This document shows, in pieces, positions 54,619-62,500 of a DNA stretch of 64,000 nt. The translations under genes were made by a program, and so were the position numbers. This stretch comes from Streptomyces microflavus (GTDB lineage: Bacteria > Actinomycetota > Actinomycetes > Streptomycetales > Streptomycetaceae). The notes under the pieces were generated by a model. The model was not told the origin of the DNA, searched no databases, and saw only the letters and a program-made list of their open reading frames with translations. The DNA lies in NCBI RefSeq assembly GCF_014650075.1, contig NZ_BMUG01000003.1:496001-560000 (forward strand). The letters run 5' to 3'. How positions within the stretch are numbered: position 1 is the stretch's first letter; every line of letters begins with the position of its first letter.

Positions 54619-55380
54619 GTGAACTCCATATCTGTCAGAGCTCTGCTCGTGCGCGGCATGCTCGCGGGCCTGATCGCGGGCGCGCTGGCATTCGCCGTCG
54701 CCTACTTCCTCGGCGAGTCCCAGGTGGACGCCGCCATCGCCCTGGAGGAGGCGGCGAGCCACGACCACGGCGCCGGTGGCGGCGAGGAACTCGTCAGCCG
54801 CACCATGCAGGCCACCGGCGGACTGGCCACCGCACTCCTGGTCTTCGGCGTCGCGGCGGGCGGGATCGCCGCCCTCGTGGTCTGCTACGCGCTGGGCCGC
54901 ATCGGCAGCTTCGGCCCCCGGGCCACGGCCGCACTGATCGCGGGCGCGGCCCTGCTCACCGTCTACATCGTGCCGTTCCTGAAATACCCGGCGAACCCGC
55001 CGGCCGTCGGCAACCCCGACACCATCGGGAAGCGCACCACCCTGTTCTTCCTGATGGTCGCCCTCAGCCTGCTGCTGGCCGTCGCCGCCGTGATCATCGG
55101 CAGGCGGCTCGCACCGGGCCTGGGCAACTGGAACGCGACGATCGTAGCGGCCACCGGGTTCGTCCTGGCGATCGGCCTCGCCTACGCCTTCCTGCCCTCG
55201 TTCGACGAGGTCGGCAAGGACTTCCCGGGCAGCCTGCTGTGGAAGTTCCGGCTCTCCACGCTCGCCGTCCAGAGCACGTTCTGGGCCGGCTTCGGCCTGG
55301 TCTTCGGCTACCTCGCCGACCGGCTGCTGCTCTCCTCGGACGGCGCCGACACGCCCCGTGTGGCGACGCCGGTGGGCTGA
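54619..55380 (+). CDS. cbtA: Cobalt transporter subunit CbtA
   Basis: 253-residue membrane protein with about six helices and a short His/Glu segment ASHDHGAGGGEE between helices 1 and 2, as in CbtA. It probably forms the channel for cobalt with CbtB. The GTG start is 59 bp after cbtB, and the two share the riboswitch and the hairpin terminator downstream. The glycine-rich first helix MLAGLIAGALAFAVAYFLGE is typical. Confidence 0.9.
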   Translation: MNSISVRALLVRGMLAGLIAGALAFAVAYFLGESQVDAAIALEEAASHDHGAGGGEELVSRTMQATGGLATALLVFGVAAGGIAALVVCYALGRIGSFGPRATAALIAGAALLTVYIVPFLKYPANPPAVGNPDTIGKRTTLFFLMVALSLLLAVAAVIIGRRLAPGLGNWNATIVAATGFVLAIGLAYAFLPSFDEVGKDFPGSLLWKFRLSTLAVQSTFWAGFGLVFGYLADRLLLSSDGADTPRVATPVG

Positions 55381-55395
55381 CCGCCCGCGCTCCGT

Positions 55396-55430
55396 ACAGA
55401 ACCCGCCGGGGTGTACCCGGCGGGTTCTGT
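55396..55430 (+). terminator. Terminator of cbtBA
   Basis: A 15-bp perfect stem (ACAGAACCCGCCGGG, 55396-55410, with its complement 55416-55430) and a GTGTA loop, starting 15 bp after the cbtA stop. Confidence 0.82.
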
Positions 55431-55432
55431 CG

Positions 55433-55495
55433 TTCCCGGTGTTCCCGGTGTTCCCGGTGTTCCCGGTGTTCCCGGTGTCTCCGGTGTCTCCGGCA
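55433..55495. repeat. 9-bp minisatellite
   Basis: Five perfect copies of TTCCCGGTG (55433-55477) followed by two variants, TCTCCGGTG and TCTCCGGCA (55478-55495), directly behind the cbtBA terminator. No gene crosses it convincingly. Copy number is likely to vary between strains through replication slippage. Confidence 0.9.
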
Positions 55496-55616
55496 GAGGT
55501 AGCGGTGCTATCCGCCCGGCGGCCGAGAAAGGTAGCGGCGATACGGTATAAGTGTTAGCGTTGATATCACCGGGTTTCACGGAACCGCCGCGACCCCTGT
55601 CGCCAGGAGCAACGTC

Positions 55617-56387
55617 ATGACCGAACAGTCCGCATCCACGTCCGCGCCCACCACCGACGCCCCCCGCCGCGTCGCCGTGGTCACCGGAGGATCCCGGGGC
55701 ATCGGCCGGGAGAGCGCCGAGCGGCTCGCCGCCGACGGCCTCGCGGTCGTCGTCAACTACGCGGGCAACCGGACCGAGGCGGAGGCGGCCGTCGCCGCCA
55801 TCACCGCTGCCGGCGGCGAGGCGATCGCCCACCGCGCGGATGTGGCCGACGAGGTCGCCGTCGCCGGGCTCTTCGACGCCGCGGAAGAGGCGTACGGCGG
55901 TGTCGACGTGGTCGTCCACGCCGCGGGTGTGATGGCGCTCGCGCCGCTGGCCGAGCTCGACCTCGACGTGCTCGACCGGATGCACCGCACCAACATCCGC
56001 GGCACCTTCGTCGTCGACCAGCAGGCCGCGAGGCGGGTGCGCACCGGCGGGGCCGTCATCAACTTCTCCAGCTCCGTGCTGTCGCTCGCCCTGCCCGGCT
56101 ACGCCGCCTACGCCGCCACCAAGGGGGCCGTCGAGGCGATGACCCTGATCCTCGCCCGCGAGCTGCGCGGGCGGGACATCACGGTCAACGCCGTCGCCCC
56201 CGGGCCGACCGCCACCGCCCTCTTCCTGGACGGCAAGGACGAGGAGACCGTCGCACGGATGGCCGCCCAGCCCCCGCTGGAGCGGCTGGGCACCCCGCAG
56301 GACATCGCCGAGGTGGTCTCCTTCCTCGCCGGCCCCGCCCGCTGGGTCAACGGCCAGGTGCTGCGGGCCAACGGCGGCATCGTCTGA
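55617..56387 (+). CDS. Short-chain dehydrogenase/reductase
   Basis: 256-residue classical SDR with TGGSRGIG (NADPH-type loop), HAAG (in place of NNAG) and active-site YAATK preceded by Ser in NFSSSVLS. The C-terminal half resembles the 3-oxoacyl-ACP reductase FabG group. AGGAGC stands 8 nt before ATG 55617. A TATAAG element and the imperfect inverted repeat TATAAGTG-TTAG-CGTTGATA (about 55,546-55,565) precede it and could be an operator for the TetR protein encoded just downstream. Confidence 0.9.
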   Translation: MTEQSASTSAPTTDAPRRVAVVTGGSRGIGRESAERLAADGLAVVVNYAGNRTEAEAAVAAITAAGGEAIAHRADVADEVAVAGLFDAAEEAYGGVDVVVHAAGVMALAPLAELDLDVLDRMHRTNIRGTFVVDQQAARRVRTGGAVINFSSSVLSLALPGYAAYAATKGAVEAMTLILARELRGRDITVNAVAPGPTATALFLDGKDEETVARMAAQPPLERLGTPQDIAEVVSFLAGPARWVNGQVLRANGGIV

Positions 56388-56419
56388 GCGCCGTGTCCCG
56401 CCTTGATAGCGTCCGTCCG

Positions 56420-57133
56420 ATGAGTAGTAGTACGAGCACACGGACCCGCATTCTCCATGTGGCCGCCGAACTGGTCGGCAACTCGCCCGACGGCGACATC
56501 TCCACGCGCGCCGTGTGCGAGGCGGCCCAGGTCGGCGCCCCGGCCCTCTACCGCCACTTCGGGGACAAGGAGGGCCTCCTGTCGGCGGTCGTCGACCACG
56601 GCTTCGAGCGGTATCTCGCGACGAAGCGTGAGCGCGACGAGACCACGGACCCCGTGGAGGACCTGCGCCGCGGCTGGGACACCCATGTCGAATTCGCCGT
56701 ACGCAACCCGAACCTCTACCGGCTGATGAACTCACCGGCGATGCGCACGCCCCCCGCGGCGGCCCTGGAGTCGCACCGCATCCTCACCCGCGACCTGGAA
56801 CGGGCCGCCGCCCGGGGCCGGATACGCGTGGCGCCCGAGCTCGCCGCGCAGATGGTCATGTCGGCCAATGTGGGGGTGGCGCTGATGCTGGTGGCCCGCC
56901 CCGCGACCTTCGACGACGCCGAGACGTCCCGCCGGGTGCGCGACGCGGTGTACGCCTCGATCCTCACGCCCGAAGCGGGACCGAGCGCGCCGGAGGAGAC
57001 CGAAGTCCCCTCGGCGGCGGCCCGGTTGAGCGCCCTGCTGCGTGAGGCGCAGGGGTCGGGGCTCAGTACCGCCGAGGCGGCGCTGATGAAGGAGTGGCTC
57101 GACCGGGTGGCGAACACCCGCCCCGGGGGCTGA
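56420..57133 (+). CDS. TetR-family transcriptional regulator
   Basis: 237-residue TetR regulator with helix-turn-helix about 25-55 (ISTRAVCEAAQVGAPALYRHFGDKEG region). ATG 56420 is chosen because TAGCGT (56407-56412) lies 7 nt upstream, as in leaderless transcripts; a GTG at 56393 in the same frame is an alternative but has no ribosome binding site. It begins 33 bp after the SDR gene and probably controls it. Confidence 0.88.
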   Translation: MSSSTSTRTRILHVAAELVGNSPDGDISTRAVCEAAQVGAPALYRHFGDKEGLLSAVVDHGFERYLATKRERDETTDPVEDLRRGWDTHVEFAVRNPNLYRLMNSPAMRTPPAAALESHRILTRDLERAAARGRIRVAPELAAQMVMSANVGVALMLVARPATFDDAETSRRVRDAVYASILTPEAGPSAPEETEVPSAAARLSALLREAQGSGLSTAEAALMKEWLDRVANTRPGG

Positions 57134-57222
57134 GCGCGGACAGTCCCGGCCCGCCCCGGCCCGTGTCTCCGACCGGTTCGGTGGGCGGGACCGATCGGCG
57201 AAGCCACAGAGGTGGGGTCCGG

Positions 57223-57912
57223 TCAGGACGGTACGGGGGAGGGGGCGTCGTGATCGCGCAGCCCGTCCTCCATGAGGCGAGCCGTGTTCTGGACGATCCT
57301 TCGCAGGTCGTCGCGCACCTCGTGCTCCTTGCTTCCGTACGGGCCGTACGCGGTCACCGAGAGCAGCAGGTCGCCGTTCCACAGGAGGAGTGTGCGGCCG
57401 GGACGGCCCTGGTCGTCGTCCGGCTTCCCGTACGCGGCCTCGTGCACCCGCTCCGGCCCACGCCCGTGCGCCCGGTCCAGGTTTTCCTTGACGAGGTACG
57501 CGCGGCGGGCGGGCTCGGCCTCCTCGTAGACGGCGGCGGTCGTGCTGAGCTTCCAGAACTCCCCGTCCGGGCCCGTGACATCGGCCAGACAGTTTGTCTG
57601 CCGGAAGCGGGGGCGGGCACCGTTCTCGCCGATGTCCTCCCTGGCGTCCGGGTCGGCGGAATCGGTGGTGGTGCCCAGGGCGAACCCTTTCGTGGGCGCC
57701 GCGCTTGCGAGCAGTGCACAGGGGCTGCTGGTCCAGCCGTGCACCCCCGGTGCGCGGGCGACGAGCTTGTCCCCGCCCCCTGCGCCGTCCTGGCCGCCCC
57801 CGGAGCAGCCGGACACGGCCACCGCCGCCGAGGCGATCAGCGCGGCCACCCGCGCCTTCCGTAAGGAGGCCACCCCCGCCCTGCGTAACTCCGCGTCCCT
57901 GGATCTGCGCAT
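57223..57912 (-). CDS. Secreted lipoprotein, DUF3558-like
   Basis: 229-residue lipoprotein. The N-terminus has an unusually long basic stretch before the hydrophobic core (VAALIASAAVAVS) and the lipobox VSGC. The mature part has paired cysteines (SSPCALL and QTNCLAD) as in the DUF3558 family of actinobacterial surface lipoproteins; function unknown. ATG 57912 is preferred to the ATG at 57942 because the latter overlaps the promoter -10, while GGGGTGGGGG precedes 57912. Confidence 0.78.
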   Translation of the reverse strand: MRRSRDAELRRAGVASLRKARVAALIASAAVAVSGCSGGGQDGAGGGDKLVARAPGVHGWTSSPCALLASAAPTKGFALGTTTDSADPDAREDIGENGARPRFRQTNCLADVTGPDGEFWKLSTTAAVYEEAEPARRAYLVKENLDRAHGRGPERVHEAAYGKPDDDQGRPGRTLLLWNGDLLLSVTAYGPYGSKEHEVRDDLRRIVQNTARLMEDGLRDHDAPSPVPS

Positions 57913-57940
57913 TCCCCCACCCCTTCGTCCCGGAAAGCTC

Positions 57941-57969
57941 ATTATCGGGTGCTCGTACCAGCGGGTAAA
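57941..57969 (-). promoter_or_regulatory. Promoter of lipoprotein gene
   Basis: On the minus strand TTTACC (complement of 57964-57969) and GATAAT (complement of 57941-57946) are exactly 17 bp apart, a good housekeeping-sigma promoter. Transcription would start near 57,935, giving a leader of about 22 nt before ATG 57912. Confidence 0.65.
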
Positions 57970-57973
57970 GGAG

Positions 57974-58006
57974 GACAGGGCCGCACCGGATCGGTGCGGC
58001 CCTGTC
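57974..58006 (-). terminator. Terminator of TPR-protein gene
   Basis: A 15-bp perfect stem (GACAGGGCCGCACCG, 57974-57988, with 57992-58006) and a 3-nt loop lie 7 bp beyond the stop of the TPR gene and just upstream of the lipoprotein promoter. Confidence 0.82.
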
Positions 58007-58012
58007 GCCGGA

Positions 58013-58372
58013 TCAGAGTTCGCCGTCCCGTGGCGCGAAGTCGCCTTGGAACGCGGCGGCCATCCGCAGTTGCGTGGCCGCCTCGGCCTGCCGCCCCTGG
58101 CGCTCCAGGGTCCGGCCCAGCATGAGGCGCGCGTAACTCTCCACCGGGTCGAGCTCCAGGACCGCCCGCAGCTCCTCCTCCGCCGGCCCGAGCCGGGCGG
58201 AGTGGTAGTAGGAGCGGGCCAGCAGCAGCCGCGGCGCGACCTGCTCCGGCGCCTCCTCGACGAGCCCGCCCAGGATCCGGGCGGCCGTGAGGTACTCCTT
58301 GGCCTCGAAGAACATCTGCGCCCGGTCCCACCGGTCGGCGGCCGTGCCGAACTCGTAGTAGGTCTCGTTCAC
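58013..58372 (-). CDS. Small tetratricopeptide-repeat protein
   Basis: 119-residue soluble helical protein with about three TPR units (AQMFFEAKEYLTAARILGGL, PRLLLARSYYHSARLGPAEE, ARLMLGRTLERQGRQAEAAT). Such proteins act as protein-protein scaffolds; the partner is unknown. The GTG start has AGGAGG 4 nt upstream. It is divergent from the pirin gene across 165 bp and has its own terminator. Confidence 0.85.
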   Translation of the reverse strand: MNETYYEFGTAADRWDRAQMFFEAKEYLTAARILGGLVEEAPEQVAPRLLLARSYYHSARLGPAEEELRAVLELDPVESYARLMLGRTLERQGRQAEAATQLRMAAAFQGDFAPRDGEL

Positions 58373-58537
58373 GTGTCCTCCTCGTCATCGGGCGGGCCGC
58401 CCTCTCGGTGCGGGGCCCCGGGCCCCCGTCCCGCCGTACGTTCAGCCATGACAACACCGCATAATGGTTGAACATTCCACTAAAACTTTGGCGTGGGGAC
58501 CGGCGCTCCACGCCCGTACGGGAATAGGTTGAGCGTC

Positions 58538-59503
58538 ATGAGCAATCTCGATCGCCAGGCCACGCCCTCCGTCTGCGGAGGACGCGGCTTCGTCGTCGCC
58601 GAGCCGGTCCGTGAACTCCTCAACCCCCGCCGCGTCCCGCTCGGCGAGTCCACCGAGGTGCGCCGTCTGCTGCCCAACCTGGGCCGCCGCATGGTCGGGG
58701 CCTGGGCCTTCGTCGACCACTACGGGCCGGACGACATCGCGGACGAGCCCGGCATGCAGGTGCCGCCCCACCCGCACATGGGCCTCCAGACCGTCAGCTG
58801 GCTCCACGACGGAGAGGTCCTGCACCGCGACAGCCTGGGCAGTCTGCAGACGGTGCGCCCCCGCGAGCTGGGCCTCATGACCTCGGGCCGTGCCATCAGC
58901 CACTCCGAGGAGAGCCCGAAGCCGCACGCGAGGTTTCTGCACGGCGCCCAGCTCTGGGTGGCCCTCCCCGACGCGCACCGCCATGTGGAGCCGCACTTCC
59001 AGCACCACACGGACCTCCCCGCCGTGACCGCCCCCGGTCTGACCGCCACCGTGATCCTGGGCGAACTGGACGGAGCGGCATCACCCGGCACCGCCTACAC
59101 CCCGATCGTCGGCGCCGACCTCACCCTGACCGGGGGCGCGGAGGCCCGTCTCCCGCTGGACCCGGACTTCGAGTACGCGGTCCTGTCGATGTCGGGAGAG
59201 GCCGAGGTCGACGGCGTACCCGTACTGCCCGGCTCGATGCTCTACCTCGGCTGCGGCCGCACGGAACTGCCCCTGCGCGCCCTCTCCGACGCGGGCCTGA
59301 TGCTCCTGGGCGGCGAGCCGTTCGAGGAGGAGATCGTGATGTTCTGGAACTTCATCGGCCGCTCCCACGAGGAGATCGCCCAGGCCCGCGAGGACTGGAT
59401 GACCGGTTCGAGGTTCGGCGACGTCAAGGGCTACGACGGCGGCAGGCTCTCCGCTCCGGAACTCCCGCCGGTGGCACTGAAGCCGCGGGGGAGGGTGCGC
59501 TGA
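58538..59503 (+). CDS. Pirin family protein
   Basis: 321-residue bicupin pirin. The N-terminal domain contains the metal-binding PPHPHMGLQTVSWLHDGEVLHRDSLG pattern (about residues 74-99; His, His, His, Glu ligands) followed by SHSEESP. Bacterial pirins are reported as quercetinases or as regulators of metabolic enzymes; the role here is open. No Shine-Dalgarno precedes ATG 58538; TAGGTT ends 7 nt upstream, so the transcript is probably leaderless. Confidence 0.9.
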   Translation: MSNLDRQATPSVCGGRGFVVAEPVRELLNPRRVPLGESTEVRRLLPNLGRRMVGAWAFVDHYGPDDIADEPGMQVPPHPHMGLQTVSWLHDGEVLHRDSLGSLQTVRPRELGLMTSGRAISHSEESPKPHARFLHGAQLWVALPDAHRHVEPHFQHHTDLPAVTAPGLTATVILGELDGAASPGTAYTPIVGADLTLTGGAEARLPLDPDFEYAVLSMSGEAEVDGVPVLPGSMLYLGCGRTELPLRALSDAGLMLLGGEPFEEEIVMFWNFIGRSHEEIAQAREDWMTGSRFGDVKGYDGGRLSAPELPPVALKPRGRVR

Positions 59504-59505
59504 TC

Positions 59506-59555
59506 CGGGCGCTTTCATAGTTCAGTTCGGCAGTGCGGGCGCTTCCGTAGTTCAG
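59506..59555. repeat. Imperfect direct repeat between pirin and nitrate reductase ends
   Basis: CGGGCGCTTTCATAGTTCAG (59506-59525) recurs as CGGGCGCTTCCGTAGTTCAG (59536-59555), 18 of 20 identical, with a 30-bp period. The second copy contains the nitrate reductase stop codon. It looks like a local duplication of the gene end. Confidence 0.8.
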
Positions 59556-62500
59556 TAGACGTCACGTACGTACCGCTTGTCGGTGGCCAACTGCGCGACG
59601 CAGGCGGCCGCCGCGTCCTGGTCCATGCCGCCGTGTGCGGCGACGATCTCGTGCAGGGCCCGGTCGACGTCCTTCGCCATCCGGCCCGCGTCGCCGCAGA
59701 CGTACAGGTGGGCGCCGTCCTGCAGCCACCGCCACAGGCGCGGGCCGTGCTCGCGCATCCGGTCCTGCACGTAGACCTTGTTGCGCTGGTCGCGGGAGAA
59801 GGCGACGTCGAGGCGGTCCAGGTGGCCGGAGGCGACGAAGTCCTCCAGGTCCTCGCGGTAGTAGAAGTCGGTGGCCTCGTGCTGCTCGCCGAAGAACAGC
59901 CAGTTGGGGCCGGTGTGCCCCCTGGCCAGGCGGTCCTCCAGGAAGCCGATGAACGGTGCGACACCGGTGCCCGGACCGATCATGATCATCGGTGTGGTGG
60001 ATCCGGTGGGCGGGCGGAAGTGCGGCGAGCGCTGGACGTACACCTGCACCGGACCGTCGTCGGCGCAGTCCGCCAGGTAGGTGGAGCACACGCCCTTGCG
60101 GTCCCGCCCCAGGTCATTGGTGTAGCGGACGACCGAGACCGTCACGCGGACCTCGGCGGGGTGGGTGAGGGGGCTGGACGAGATGGAGTACAGGCGGGGC
60201 TGGAGCCGCTTGAGGACTTGCGCCCACTCGGCCGCCGAGGCCCGGACGGGAAAGGCGCCGATGACATCGGCGGCCTGCCTGCCCCAGCTCCACTTGGCCA
60301 GCTCACCCTTGTTGTCCGGGCGCAGCAGCTGCCGGAGGTCGCGGTCCCCGGTGCGGGCGACGACGAACTTGAGGAGGTCCGGGGTGATGCGGGCTATGTC
60401 GAAACGGGTGCGCAGGGCCTCGCCGAGCGGAATGCCGGTGCCGTCGGGGAGGTCGATGATCTCCTCGGGGTCCAGGCCGGTGAGCGCGAGCCATTCGGCT
60501 ACGAGCCCCGAGCCGTTGGCCGGCCACACGCCGAGGGCGTCCCCGGCTTCGTAGGCCAGCTCTCCGCCACGGGTGTCGAAGGCGAACCGCCTGACCTCCT
60601 TCTGCGATCCGGGCAGGCTGAGCAGCCGGTTCCCCACGAGCAGCGTGGCGAACGGGGACGCCTTGGAAGGCCCGGCGGCCGCGACGGGTGCCGGGGCGGT
60701 CGTCGGCTGCCGGTCGGCCGGCGCGGCGAGGGCGGTGGTGACCCGGTCGAGCCACTGCCCGGCGGCTTCGTCGTCGCCGGGCTCGCAGTCCGTACGCGGG
60801 TGTAGACGGGTCCCGCCGAGTTCCGTGAGGCGTTCGTCCAGGCGGCGGCCGTGGCCGCAGAAGTCCTCGTAACTGGAGTCGCCGAAGGCCAGGACGGAGT
60901 AGCGCACGCCGTCCAGCCGGGCGGCGTCGGGGGCGCTGAGGGCGTGCCAGAAGCCCGCACCGTTGTCCGGGCTTTCGCCGTCGCCGAAGGTGCTGGTGAC
61001 GACGAGCAGGTCCGTGTCGGCGGTGAACTGCCCGGGCGCGGCGTCGGCCATGGCGAGCAGGGCCGGGGCATGTCCGGCCCTGGTGAGGCCGGCGGCCGCG
61101 TCGGCGGCGAACTCCTCGGCGTTGCCGGTCTGCGAGGCCCACAGCACGATCAGCTGCCGGGACGGGGCTGCCTCGGGGCCGGCCGATGCCTGGCCCGGAG
61201 AGTCATAGGCGGGTCCGGCGGCGCTCCCCGGAGGAGGTTCGGCGGCGGTACGGGAGAACATGCCCGCCAGTACGCCGTCCACCCACAGAGCCGTCGCGGG
61301 AGCGAAGGGCGCGGTCGGGGGCAGTACGGGAACACCGCCGGGCGGTGCCTGGGCGAGACCGGCGAGGTATCCGGACAGGTACCGCCGCTCCGGCTCCGCC
61401 AACGCCGGTCCGGTCAGGTCGGGCAGACCGAGAAGGGCGGCGAGAGCGGGTACGGCCGCGGCCGCTCCGCCGACCTGTGCCACGGCCACCGGGTCGGCCT
61501 GGGCGGGGTTGGCGAGGGCCCGTGGCTGCTGGGCCGGGACGGGCGGGGCCGCGGTCTCCGGCGTCGGCACGGCCTCCTCGGGCCGGGCGGCGGCGACCAC
61601 GCGCAGCGCCACGGCGCAGGCCTTGAACCCGGGCTGGAACGAGACCGGATCGACGGCGTCGCTGGTGACCGCGTTGATGCTGAGGTACTCCCCGAACAGG
61701 TCGTTCCAGTGGAACGGTGCGAAGCAGTTCCCGGGGAGCACGCGGTCGGTGACGACGGCGGGCAGCACGGCCCGCCCGCGCCGGGAGGCTACCTCGATGT
61801 GGTCCCCCTCCCCGGCTCCCATGGCGGCGGCATCGTCCGGATGGAGTTCGACGAACGGGCCCGGGTCGAGTCTGTTGAGCCGGGCGACCTTGCCGGTCCT
61901 GGTCAGGGTGTGCCACTGGTGCTGCAGACGGCCGGTGTTCAGAACGAACGGGTAGTCGTCATCGGGGAGTTCCGCGGCGGGCAGGTGCGGGCGGGCGAAG
62001 AACCGGGCCCGGCCCGACGGGGTGGGGAACGCCAGCCGGGGTCGGGTGCCGTCCGCGTGCTCCAGCAGGTTCTGGCTCCGGCCGTCGTTGAGGTAGCGGA
62101 TCGGGTTGCGGTCGTCGCCCGCCGGGGATGCGGCGGGCCACTGCACGGGGGTCTCGCGCAGCCGCTGGTAGGTGACGCCACGCAGGTCCCAGCCGGTCTT
62201 CGGGTTCCAGGCGCGCTTGAGCTCCTCGAAGACCTCCTCGGCACTCGTGTACGTGAAGGCGTCGGCGTACCCCATCGCGCAGGCCACCCGGGCGATCAGC
62301 TGCCAGTCCGGCAGCGCCTGGCCGGGCGGATCGACGACACCCTGGACGAGGGTCAGGTTCCGCTCCGAGTTGATCATGACGCCGTCGGACTCCGCCCACA
62401 GCGTGGCGGGCAGGACGACATCGGCGTAGGCGTTCGTCTCCGTGTCGGCGAACACGTCCTGCGTGACGACCAGCTCGGCCGCCTCAAGGCCGGCGATGAC

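Noticed and set aside
55433..55495. Possible CRISPR array
   Set aside because: Units are 9 bp in direct contact without spacers, and no cas gene is present.
55308..56735. Minus-strand frame encoding a collagen-like PETPGTPGT repeat
   Set aside because: The repeat is the minisatellite read in one frame; the rest is antisense to cbtA and the SDR gene, and no ribosome binding site exists.
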